Assembly (NCBI GenBank): GCA_026419785.1
Contig: JAODTK010005800.1
Span: 248,001-312,000, forward strand
Reading direction: 5' to 3'
From: Sclerodactyla briareus
Lineage: Eukaryota > Echinodermata > Holothuroidea > Dendrochirotida > Sclerodactylidae
Length of the DNA stretch: 64,000 bases
Shown: piece by piece, positions 36,791-47,860 of the stretch
Layout: the number at the start of each line of letters is the position of its first letter
How positions within the stretch are numbered: the stretch's first letter is position 1
Program-made: the position numbers and the translations under genes
Notes under the pieces: generated by a model
What the model was told of the DNA's origin: nothing
The model's database searches: none
Seen by the model: only the letters and a program-made list of their open reading frames with translations

Positions 36791-37340
36791 AAGTGGCCTT
36801 CGGCACCTATCAACCCACTATACGGCAATCCTCGCTAAATTAGAATAAATGCTTCTCGGATGAAAATAATTGGTGAAATTCAATAGAAAACAAAGATTGT
36901 TTGCTGGGTTGTGCAAATATGACACCATTTATTACTGCATGATGGATTGTTGAATCGATCTTGCCGCAATCCACCACACAACTTTCAAAGGTCTGTAACT
37001 CCGTACGGAAAGTCGCAATAAGTTTTTTCTCCAGCTAATATATTAGCCTCTTCATAATTGTATTCTGCCGTTTTGTCCTTGTCAAATAAAGAGTAATGAC
37101 AGACACACTCGTTATTGAAAAAAAAATCCGTTTATCCATTATATTACACTATGTACTATGAACAGGTCTCGTGAAAGGTCGATAACTCTGTAGAGACACA
37201 TTGTATTTACTCATCCATCTTTACGGACCCTACCCCCCCCCCCATCCTCATCTCATGAGAGGAAGTGCAACTATCATACCGGCCAATCACATTGTGTGTG
37301 TTGAAACGGACATCCTTTTTACTAGGAATGTTTTAAGGCT

Positions 37341-37731
37341 AGATTCCATAGACGCGTATGCGTATCCGGGCTCGATGTGAAAATCACATATTTACGAGAA
37401 CGAGCGTTTGTTTCAGAAGAGAAAACACTCTAAATTTATGCGAAAATATCGTACAATGCAGCAGGCCCCATGCATATTGCATATTGTCGTTGTCTTGACT
37501 TTTTAGGAAGATATTCATAGAATTCATTCGCGGTGATACGCATCTGCATACGTGTTGGTACATGTTTCTTATTTCGCCTATTCAGCGTTGGTTTGCTTCC
37601 ATTTATGAATTTTTGGCTTCGGTGGAACAAATATCTATCTCTGCAAGCTAAATAGAACATATTCAAACACTAGCCCCCGCTCAGTTCACGTTAAATTGGC
37701 GATTTTCCACATACGCTACACCTATGGAATC
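37341..37731 (+). repeat. Dispersed repeat family Z, copy 2 (terminal inverted repeats)
   Basis: Left end 'gattccatagacgcgtatg' (37342) and right end 'cctatggaatccc' (37721-37733) are inverse copies, and the next inward blocks 'gaaaatc' also pair. The interior aligns with 12497-12882. The family name is mine; no known family was matched. Confidence 0.8.
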
Positions 37732-38093
37732 CCAGCTATCTCAGATGGTCTGCAGACGCGTCCGGGTGCCAGTTCCTCCGTCCACATGGTGAGGAGAGAG
37801 CTATCCCGTATAATGGAGAAAGAAATGGTGTTTCATTTGGTGGTTTTGGGGTTGATGACGGGGTCGAGGGTTCGAAGGGGTTAAAATGATTGCCTAAGTC
37901 AATAAGGGTTGAATCTAATTCTCTTCACTTGCGTGAACACCTCCTATTGGACCGTTTGCGTTGCAGAATTAGCAGAACCACCGGCAACCAAGACCCGACT
38001 TCTTGAATATTTGTTTAAAGGGAAATTCCAGCCGAATTATTACTCTCCTTTGTGTTACAATGTTAAGAGAATAGAAAATAATTTTAAATATCC

Positions 38094-38370
38094 CTTTGTT
38101 CCCAGGTTCATAGCATGTTCGGTTGGGCAGATATGGCTTCCTCAAATTTCATATAATTTGCTGATTTCGGCAAACTGGCAACCTTTTTGTGACGTCATAT
38201 CTACCAGTCATAAGGGAAAAGACCTATTTCTTAACATTTTCTCTCAGATTGGTAGATATGACGTCATCAAATGTTTGCCAATTTGCAAAATTGCCATTAC
38301 AGTGATTAGTTGTATAATTTTTGAAAAACCATAACTTTATAAGCGAACATGCTATGAACATTAAACAAAG
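38094..38370. mobile_element. Long foldback element with TGACGTCA at mirrored positions
   Basis: 'gttcatagcatgttcg' (left) is the inverse of 'cgaacatgctatgaac' (38344-38359). Inner arms 'tgacgtcatatctacca' (38190-38206) and 'tggtagatatgacgtca' (38250-38266) are perfect inverses, and stretches between also pair imperfectly. The full hairpin is about 277 bp. No coding capacity, so it is a MITE-like element. TGACGTCA is also the CREB/ATF consensus, which may or may not matter. Confidence 0.85.
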
Positions 38371-39964
38371 ATTGATTGGCATGATTTTCAATGCACAATC
38401 ATCTGAACAGGTAAATATTTTTGCGTGGTAATTTCCCTTTTAAACCAAACCTTGACTGCCGTTTCACTTCATCCTGAATCCGTATGTCAATTGCTCGAGT
38501 GCCGTCAATTCTGCATACTATTTCCCTGATTCCAACCCAAAGTCTAATAATCAATCTTGCTGCTCTACGTGTTATATCTAGGTTGCCGACACCGACGGTA
38601 GTGGCATTTTTTGGAGGGTAAACTTCTAGAGCATAACCCGACGGTTGAGATCTTTGGCAATGGGACGTTCGGTGAACAGCTGACGTGTTTGAATCCGATT
38701 GCGTCCAATACAAACATCAATCTTTGGTTTGTGACAGATAACCGAAAGCGTTTGTCGTCAAAATGCCCTGCTTGAGCGGTTTCATAAATCAAACCTATTT
38801 TGAAAAAATTTTTTTGGGTGGAAAGTAATAATACCATTTGCTCCATAATTTTTCACGCTGATAAACTCACTCTTGTTAAAACGGACTTTATTAGGGATTG
38901 GTAGTATCATCATCACGGGTCGAATAGGGATGAAAAAAAATAAACCACAGTACGTCCAAAGTAGGGGAGTGGCCTTTGTAAGACATTGTCGACCCGCAAC
39001 TTGTGACCTTCGACCTCAACTTGACCTCCAGTTTCGGATTAAAGCTTCCGGTAATGGAGCAAACAGACCATGAGTTGACCTCATGTGATCTTTTGTTCCG
39101 AAAGAGGTTAAGTTTTTGTTTTGAAAGTAGTGCGGGTAGGATGGACAGTCGTCACGGTGTTTTTTCAGATTCAGTGGACCATACTTAATTCTTCAAGGCG
39201 GCTTTTCAAGGAGACGTATAACATAAGTGAGGTGATATCTTCAAGGAATCACTACAAGGTTTTCCCGAATCTTTTCCAATGGTATGGTGACAGGTTTCAC
39301 TTTTGACTTATAATAAATATGAATGTATTGTCCCATGAATTCGAGTTTGTAATCAACGATATGTAAACCCCTGTCGGTGTGGTTATAGAACCGGTTATTG
39401 AAAAATGTGAGGGTTCATTCAGAAAACGGGATTTAAACATATAACTGAAATCGACTTCCAATAATATACCCGTAGGAATAGTTAACATCTCAATTGTATT
39501 AGTATTAACGCAGTTGACGATATTCACATATGAGGTAGAAATCGAAATAGTCCCGTCCTCCCTTGAATTTTACTGGCATTCGTGAAGTTCATTCAGAGAA
39601 ACGATAGCATATGTAGCAGACTCCAATCGGCACTATCGTAAGGATTCAGTCCGTTGGGGGGGAAAAGGGGGGCCCCCGAGGAAATGTATCACGGTACCGG
39701 GAACTGCGAAGAAAGGTAGTACTTTTTTATTCTAACAGAAGAGAGAGGGAAGAGGAGGAGGAGAAGGAGAGAGACTTGAGACCGAGCCAGGGGGGAGGGG
39801 GTATACCGAAGGAGTGACCACCTCTCTCCAAGGCATATAGGATTGTGGTTGGAGTTCACCACTCTGGCGAAACTGATGTCCTGGCGGGTTGGCCATCGCA
39901 AGCCTATATTCCCGTTTTTTTTTTTTTTCAAGTCCATCACAAAGTGGCCTGGCTCCTTTAGTGG

Positions 39965-40170
39965 CACCAAGGTAACTTCACAGATAGAGAGTAAAACAAC
40001 TGAGTATGTTTCACGGTGTTACACACAGCAGTCCATCTCCTCACTTTAAGTTTGTGATTTCTGACGCTTCTTTCAACAAGACACGCAGATACGCGGAATA
40101 ATGCTCTCCCCAGGTAATAAATAGTTCCGTGGTTTATATTCGTCATCTGTGTAGGACTGACGATAGAAAA
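39965..40170 (+). repeat. Dispersed repeat family Y, copy 3 (partial)
   Basis: Shares 'cagatagagagtaaaacaac', 'tatgtttcacggtgttacacac', 'ctcactttaagtttgtgat', 'acaagacacgcagatacgcgg' and 'taataaatagttccgtgg' with copies 1 and 2 (allowing small differences). Confidence 0.8.
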
Positions 40171-40240
40171 TACCGATATAGCCATTAAGCCGGTTTCCAT
40201 GCCACGCAGGCGGGCGGCACGCGGACAACGCGGATGACCT

Positions 40241-40330
40241 GTTTCCATGCACGCGGGCGGGTGCCGCGTTTTAGCACAATCATGCCTCTCTTTCCACTTT
40301 TAGTGTTTATATGCGCTTTATAAGAACTGT

Positions 40331-40426
<96 letters not shown>

Positions 40427-40815
40427 GTTATTTATAAACACTGGACGTATACTAGTGTTTGCACCTAACACGCGGTGTTTAATTTATGAAAACATTGTTC
40501 TTAATGTCAACGATTACGACCCACTATTAAAACTTCACAATTGACAGGTTTTGGAGATCTAATCAACGAATACTTGACATGTCAGGTGTTGGTCGTTTGA
40601 AATAGAGACAATCTGTAGTGTTGAAACAGTTATGAATGTTGTCGGAACATTATTTGAACATGAAATTGTCCTCTACTCTCCACTACTCGGGCTAAGAGCC
40701 GTAACATGCAATGGAAATCCCCGGAATCGATTACAAAATACCACGCAGGCCGCGGGCGGGTGGGTACATCGCTACATGACCGCTTTCGAGACACGCCCGC
40801 CCGCGTGCATGGGAA
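40241..40815. mobile_element. 575-bp segment bounded by GC-rich inverted repeats
   Basis: GTTTCCATGCACGCGGGCGG at 40241-40260 is inverted at 40795-40815 (one base differs). Outside and inside lie further 'ccacgcaggcgggcgg' variants (40201, 40741). The interior holds a (TTA)n microsatellite and no transposase. It is probably a non-autonomous DNA element; no target duplication was identified. Confidence 0.65.
40331..40430. repeat. TTA trinucleotide microsatellite
   Basis: About 100 bp of (TTA)n with two one-base phase shifts; it is inside the GC-bounded element at 40241-40815. Confidence 0.97.
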
Positions 40816-41777
40816 CGTACAGTATACAGATGACACGGTGTCCATCTTAGATGGGTCCAATCAGTAATTTGGAAAAATCAAGTAATTCGGTTCATCTTTC
40901 GTCCTTGCTAGTTGGGAGGGATGAAATTATCGGAAAAAACACAACAACGCGATTTTCCTATCATTTTTTGTCTCCGGCCGAATGTTCAAATGTGTCCAAT
41001 TCCTCTCACTTATAGGTGAAGCTTTGAGGCATGCTCCCATTAATTTCAATTTCCACACATTAATTTTTCTCGCGGCGAGGTAACGCCCCCCACCCCTTGG
41101 CGCCCCCATCCCCCCCCCCCTCCAATTATGAAGATGAGTTTGACGCCTGTGAGCCTGAGACGTTACCGGAAGAACAAGGATTAACTTCACGAGCGGATCC
41201 TTTATAAACTAGTCACTGGGTAGGTGAACGGATACCTTATAGAGGAGATAGACGTGGTATACGAACATTTCAGAATGGGGTAGCTCCTTTTACTTACAAT
41301 ATATTGGCGGGTGCCGGTCTTTGTCCGTACTGATCTAACATCGGTTCTTGTTCAGTTATACTGTAAGAACGAAAGCACATCAGTAGTTTTATGTGGTGAA
41401 TTTTCCCTAGCCTGGTGAAATTGAGGACACTACCGCATTATGAGGAACGCATGCACAGATTATATTAATTTATCTACACTTCAGTGTTTAATGAATGTCT
41501 ATCGATAATAATATTTATTATATAGTTATTTTAAGTAGACAGACTATAACAAACCTATTTTTCAAAATGTCACGTAAGCGAAAGGCATAGGCTTCGATCA
41601 TGTTGAGATGATTTCATGCGATTGCGAATCTTCATATGCATAGTCAACGGTCATCTGTGCATTCAAGGCTCACTTATGCTTTCGGCGTGGATGAATACTG
41701 CCATTTTTCAGTGGACTGTGATACCCCACGACCCTTAAAGAGTCATCCTCCAAGCTCCTTCAAATCCTTTGACTCAC

Positions 41778-41842
41778 CCTCCAGGCTCCCGTAATGTTCG
41801 GTTTCAGGTACCGGACAGCGTATCCGCTGAACCTTAGCTCTC
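41778..41842 (-). CDS. Probable internal exon, 65 bp, unrecognised
   Basis: On the minus strand a strong pyrimidine tract and CCCTATTTTCTCCAG acceptor lead into 65 bases ending GGAGG/GTGAGT, a near-consensus donor. Two frames are open: RAKVQRIRCPVPETEHYG, with SLEG following, and ELRFSGYAVRYLKPNITGAW. The length (not a multiple of three) gives a phase change. No partner exon was identified on the minus strand within several kb, and the product is unknown. The splice signals are the evidence; coding potential is unproven. Confidence 0.4.
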
Positions 41843-42019
41843 CTGGAGAAAATAGGGAAGAAAAGAAAATAAAAACATCTTAGAAGAAGCAAGATCGATC
41901 GTAGGTGCGACTCCTGTCCTCCGTTCTTCATCAGTTGGGGGTCGCTCCGCTCATAAATATACTGAATGAATTAACACGCGGGCCCCACAAAATATTTACT
42001 CATATTAGTGCCATATTGC

Positions 42020-42262
42020 GATGTGCTGGTCAATTTCATGCTCAGTACCCTGAAGTAAGTTGCCCCAAATTCGCGGTACGGTTACTATTGATAAGTCATC
42101 TGAAGAATCTCAAGCCAACCCTGCCCACTCATTAGTATACGGAGTTGAAACAAAACAACAGGAGTCATTTAATTTACCCGATAAGTCACCTGACCAAGCT
42201 CAGTGATACTGAACGAATAATACCTTTAAAAGATTGTTTGAAACAGCAAATTACCATAACAC
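42020..42262 (+). repeat. Direct duplication, copy 1
   Basis: A 47-base block from 'caatttcatgctcagtaccc' through 'ttgccccaaattcgcggt' is identical at 42034 and 42859. Similarity continues with small indels to 'aaaagattgtttg' (42228 and 43034). CA microsatellite follows at 42257-42295. Confidence 0.9.
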
Positions 42263-42842
42263 ACACACACACACACCTACACACACACACACAACGATAT
42301 ACACGTCACACGTACGCATGTCCAACGCAAACTATAATGCGGTTTTATCATGCAAGGAACCAAAATGGAGTTAAGAATTAGACAAGGCGCAGTCGGGTAA
42401 AACCGCCGATGTGTACCTTTCTTCCACATAAATCGAATGTTAGCGTGGCTACTCTAAGATGGGATTGACTGCTCATAAATTGCATTACAACCATATATTT
42501 TTCATACACTCTATTTTTCCCAAGTTAGGTGGGTATGGCGAGGTATTTTAAAACTGGAACTATTTTTTATACTTGCACTTCATTTTTAAATGTCTCATAT
42601 TAAAATTCCAGCAGTATCCAATGATAAATTTCAGAGGCCTGCTGCTGGACACCTTCCAATGCTGATTCCTAAGCCGTGGATATTACCCAAATTGCATTAA
42701 TGCTAAAGCTACTGGTCCAGAACCGGGAAATTTGTGTCAGGGTATTTTTTTTTTCCTATTGCACTCAATCCAATATTTTTTCCGAGGTCGTCTCATATAG
42801 GCCCTATTCACAATAGCCACAATAACGCCTCAATTAATGTGG

Positions 42843-43066
42843 CACTCTGAATGGCCTGCAATTTCATGCTCAGTACCCTGAAGTAAGTTGCCCCAAATTC
42901 GCGGTTACGGTTATAGATAGAGTCATCATCTGAAGAAGCAACCACAGCCCCTGCCCACTCAGTGTATACATGAGTTAAAACAAAACACACGGCGTCATTT
43001 ACCCGTTTACAACGGAACCGATATACCGCGTAAAAAGATTGTTTGGAAACCAAATTATCTCATAAT
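42843..43066 (+). repeat. Direct duplication, copy 2
   Basis: Second copy of the 42020-42262 segment, about 820 bp downstream in the same orientation, without the CA tract. The near-identical core suggests a recent local duplication or two insertions of one element. Confidence 0.9.
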
Positions 43067-44559
43067 CGGTATCCACCAAATTTACCGTAACAATGTTTCC
43101 CTATGACTAATAAGAGAGTTTCCTTCAGAGTAGGACATGTGGTTTGCTGAGTATAACTTTCTAACAGAGACAAAAGCCGCCCATCATTTTCAGGATAGAT
43201 CAGCTCTACTCAGTTACATCTACATGCACAAGACACAATCACTCCTCATATTAGATTGCACATATTATAAGTGCTGCAATTCCACTTATCCCATTTTTCT
43301 CAAGGCTGTACTTACTGCATTTTATCATGTATCACTATACTTGTTCGTTTCTTAAATCCTACTCTTCCTGTTTCCTGTTTGTTTTATAGGCGTAGGCAGA
43401 CCATTATTGTGATTATATTAATTACCTGTGACCATGTTGTTGCCAAAACCATGGTATTGAATGTCAAAACAGTAAGGGAACATGTGAATTGGAGGGAATT
43501 TTGGTTTGAATAAGTTTGCATCATTGATGGCGAGGTGGGGTAGATTTGGAGGAGGGGGGGGGGGGTGGCAGACTGGATGAGGGAAGCATCCTATCACCCC
43601 CCGAACACTAAAGATTTAATTACCCTTTCTCCCTCCAATTGTTGATGAACTCTGAGTTCCTTTGCGCTCGACCAGTCTATCTTCAGTCCACTATTGATGG
43701 TAGAAAAAACGTAAGGCGAAATCGTTATGAATATAAATAGTTCTATGTAGAATTATTAGGTGATATATATCGTTAGACGAAACAATAAGGACGGTCTTTT
43801 GCAGATATACGTCCCTCTGGCAGAGTGGCAGCACCTAACAGTATTAACAACTGCACGACCTCACGAGAGGCACACGATACGTGTAATTAAATTTACATTC
43901 CAAATTCCTCAGTCTATGCAAATAAGCAAATGTGAGGTCTCACCTGACTTCATTCCTCAGAACCTCCTTTAGGGACCTGCCCGTGTCTGTTATATTCTGG
44001 GAAAATATGGAATATAGAATATATGAAAATTTTAACGGGATGCCAGCGTCGATGAAACCTGGCTATGTCTGCGACCCAATTAGCCAATGTTCATATTACA
44101 CTACCCGTCTTCGTATTCCTATTTCAAGTATTTTAATCAAGGGAGCGCCGCAGCAACCCCTGAAACGCGCCACCGACTACCATCAGACATACCCCATCTA
44201 TAAACCCATTAGGAGTAACTCAATACACGTATTTATTCACTTGAGTTGTTCTCATCATGCTTATTTCTCTATATCGACCACATGCTTATGTATACTCTCC
44301 CCTCTGCAATTATTGCAAACGCTATGATACTGTGTGTTTTCACGGGCATGAATAGCGCTCTAATGTCTGGTATTTATTTTGTTCAGTTTAGTGAAAAGAG
44401 GTCAGAAGGACAAAAATCCTCATGAGAGACCATGGAGCCACAACATCCCAAAAGAGAAGAAAACCCAGATGCTTGAAGAATTCGACCCACAGTTCCTGAA
44501 ATATAGGTCGAGACTGTTCTTGAATGCAATTCAACACTCTTAGACAGAACAACATCTCA

Positions 44560-45910
44560 GAAGTCTATTCCATTCATAAATAACTCTCTGGTAGAAGAAA
44601 TACTCCGAATGTACACGCTACAACGTTTACCACGAAGCTTCAGGCAATTACCCCTATTGGTAGTAATTTTGGAACGCAAAAAATAGTGAAAGGAAAGGCC
44701 CTCGAATCCATGAACAATTTTGGAAACCTGAATCAAATCACCTGGAATTCGTCTCAGCTCCATCGAGTTAGACTGATTCGCCTCAATCTCTCCTCGTATG
44801 GTAAATCTCTCAGACAGCTAAATATTCTAGTAGCCCTCTGCTTAACGTTTTCAATTACCTGTATCTCGAGAAATATGGATTCCATACTTGGACAGAATAC
44901 TCCAGGTTGATGTCATATCTTTATCACGGAAACTGAATAGTCTTCCAGCCAAATTCGGTTTACCATTCCCTCGCATCTTCACACACTGCTAGAAGTTTCA
45001 ATGAAGAATAAATGGAACACCGAGATTCCTTTCTGAATTCACGTGAGGAATATTCCGCTCATTTCAACTTGAAGAAGCGATTCGATTGTGGAAACCAACA
45101 TGCATAAACTTTGCACTTATCGGCAAAAATTTGCCAATCGGAACACCATTTGGAGATTATATCAAGATCCCTTTGGACGATCGCAAACATTCATCGTTGA
45201 AGCAACTTCCCGGTACAACTTGGTATCTTCCGCATAGCCGTTTAACTCTGGAATGCATCCGAATCTTCCGGATCGTCCATATACGCCAGAAAAAGTAAGT
45301 AGCCGCCCAAGAAGAACCGATATCCTTGGGAACACCACTATGACCTTTTTGCCAATAAGGCGAACGCCAAGTTGATGACAACACGTTGCTCCCTATTGAG
45401 AAGCCACTGACATGCAAATCCACTCAAGAACATTCCCCTTTAGCCAAAACTTTCCCATTTAAGCAAGAGACGCTCATGAGGAACCTTGTCAAAAGCTTTT
45501 TGGGATGTCTAGGAAAATTATATCAACAGCACCAGCACTGCCGTTGTCAACTGCACTTGGTAACATCTTCCATAAAGTTGAGATAGTCAAACAAGAACGA
45601 TTTTTTCCTGAAACCCTCTGAGACCCCGAATTAGATTATACTCTTGAAAAATCGACAATATGAACCCGAATGTTAGATTCTAACACCTTGCAGAAAACAC
45701 TAGAGACTCACTGGCACTGTAATTACACTAAGAGACCGTTTTCTTTCTTGAAAATTGGTGAAACATTTGCTCTCCTCTATTCATCCGGACAACCTCTTCT
45801 TGCAACGTTTATTGAAAAAATAAATAGTAATGATCATGACAATTGGTCGGTAAAAGATTTCAACAAGAAGGGTTAAACTCCGTCCGGACCAGGAGCTTTA
45901 CCACTTTTGG
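44560..45910 (-). pseudogene. LINE reverse transcriptase domain, frame-broken
   Basis: Motifs in N-to-C order on the minus strand: GKAPGPDGV (45877-45903), VDIIFLDIPK then KAFDKVPHERLL (45464-45510, one extra A between), and FLAYMDD, the catalytic box with both aspartates (45272-45283). Later comes MELRRIPGDLIQ (44725-44763) from the thumb and C-terminus. The CR1/L2/Rex group is the best fit by motif wording. At least three frame changes separate these motifs. Confidence 0.85.
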
Positions 45911-46713
45911 AGCTTCTGCAGTTTCTCCTATACATTCAAGCGAATAACATATTACCATAGAATTGTGGGGCACACCAACACAAGGTCGTTGAAATTATTC
46001 AAGTTTTCCTGAGTGAATACCGACGAAAACTAGTATAAAAAGCTAGCCATCTCTGGACTATCGTGGTGTATTAGCTGAATCGGACAATAATAGTGGACAA
46101 TGCGGACCTTCATTTCTGTCCCCCAACAAAGAGAAAAACGCACGGGATTATTTTCATATTAGAGGCTCTGCCTCTTCGAAATCGAGCTTAGCACCTGAAA
46201 CTCGACGTTTGACTCGCCTTTGGAACTTGAAACGGTATAAATCAGACAAAGAACCAGTAGAACGATAAATTTGCAAAGTGTCTCTTACGTTTGACGGCCA
46301 GAACACCTCCTTTTCATCCAAGAAGGCCTGGTTCTTAGTGCGCGCTTTTTCTGAGGGACGTAAAACTTTCATTAACTCGTCAACTTTACCAGTGGAACCC
46401 GGACAGGAATCAACAGCATTCAAAATCACTAAGGAATAGAACACTCGACTTACTCAGAAACCCAGAAAATGCCACCAAGAGCGGCCCGCGAGAAACAAGG
46501 AACGAGTCAACGCTCGGTGATATTAACGATAAGAACATCGGAAGTTATAATATCGGTGATCTCTGGCACCAGGAACCAAAACTCTCTACATTTTCCGGAA
46601 CCGGAAGCAATACTCAGAAAATGAATCTAAAAAATAATGCTTTCTGGTAGGAAAAAGGAAAAATGCGCGGAGGAAACAATCTTGAGTGACAATAAAAAAG
46701 ACGGATCCTGCCG

Positions 46714-46915
46714 ACCATTCTACCATCAGATACAAGAAAATATGGGATAATTGAAATCACCCACCATGATCGTAAGCTCTCGGAAACCTTTGAAACGCAT
46801 GTTCGAAAAGGCACGAGTTATGCTTTCAAAAGTGTTGGGAGAACGATAGACAACACCGACTATAAAAAGATCTGGGAAGACCTGAAGCGTTGGACGGATT
46901 TTCACACCAAACAAA
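46714..46915 (-). pseudogene. LINE apurinic-type endonuclease fragment
   Basis: Reads FIVGVVYRSPNTFESITRAF followed by FRELTIMVGDFNYP (46744-46785). The G-V-V-Y-R-S-P and G-D-F-N-x-P blocks are diagnostic of the endonuclease/exonuclease/phosphatase-fold domain that precedes the polymerase in non-LTR elements; D and N of GDFN are catalytic in the family. The N-terminal part of the domain is not recognised upstream in one frame. Confidence 0.82.
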
Positions 46916-47137
46916 ATTTACGAAACTGACACCAATATCTGATCTCTCAATGAGATTTAAGTCAGACCTCACCTACGAAAAAACTCACCCCCAATGCTAC
47001 GGAGAGTAATCTGTACGGATCTTGACTAAAGCAACATAAAACTGGAACGGGAACTTCGTGAGGAAATTACACATGTAGCAAGAATCGTTAATTCAACTAC
47101 GTCAGGCTGCCGTTCCTGGACCAAAATTCGGAACCTG

Positions 47138-47413
47138 TCAATTTATCCTGATACATCTAACATTAGCGCAGAAAAAGTACAGTGGTAATATGCCTATCGC
47201 GCATAGTATATAGATTGCCGGCCTAGTACCACTGAGTGGACTACTAGTTACAACCCTGGCAGTAGTGGGGCTGATACTCTCGCCCCCAAATCTGTTTAAC
47301 AACCATTCCACACAAATTAACGTCCCTAACAATGAGGCCCCAGTACCATTGAGATGAAGACCATCCTTATAGCGAAAAATCCCTTCTTCCCAAAAAACAC
47401 GACACGTCCACAA
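47138..47413 (-). pseudogene. Upstream LINE segment with D-x-L-H motif
   Basis: A 91-codon minus-strand frame includes YKDGLHLNGTGASLLGTLI. D-G-x-H-L-x-x-x-G is the C-terminal catalytic Asp/His block of SGNH/GDSL esterases, a domain known in the first protein of CR1-type LINEs. It also occurs in front of the endonuclease in many CR1/L2 proteins. Assignment to the LINE rests on position and orientation directly upstream of the endonuclease. The serine block was not found, so esterase activity cannot be claimed. Confidence 0.5.
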
Positions 47414-47860
47414 ACTGCATTCTCTGCCCAGCGCAACTCCAACTCCAACCCCTGTTTAGGCCGCTTTCTTTCTATTTGCAACCCGACCGTGAAAAACCAA
47501 GCCTCCAAAATTATCATTCTTATTATTATTATTATTATTATTTCTGTTTGGTATAAAAAAAAAAATCGCGCTCCGCGGTTACTTGATGGTCGCAGGGAAC
47601 GATGGCCCAACCATGAATCAGGAATGGGGTCGATCTTCTACCCGTCACTTTAAGGAGTACCGCGCACGAGGCAGGGTGTTCCAATTCCAATTTTGGGTAT
47701 GATCTCTGAAACTGGAACTCTAAACCTCTACTCCCGACGGCGAAAACGGATGCTCTGATCATGACGCTTTGCGGGCGGGCGTTTTCTCTGGTGGCTGATC
47801 TTGCAGTTGCAATGGGAGAGTACTTAGCCGTCCTTTCTTGATGCAGATTCAATGCAGTGT

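Larger units (their letters stand above)
44378..47860 (-). mobile_element. CR1-like LINE, longest copy
   Basis: About 3.4 kb on the minus strand. In order from 5' (high coordinates): a D-G-L-H-L-N-G-T-G segment near 47339-47370, an endonuclease block (46714-46915), a reverse-transcriptase domain (about 45100-45905), the C-terminal tail (44560-45000) and a 3' end reading TATGAGGATTTTTGTCCTTC in corrupted form then CACTAAACTGAAC, as in the copy at 24.8-25.3 kb. Frame breaks in every domain make it inactive as read. The 5' boundary is uncertain; 47.5-48.3 kb may be its leader. Insert target duplications were not found. Confidence 0.8.
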
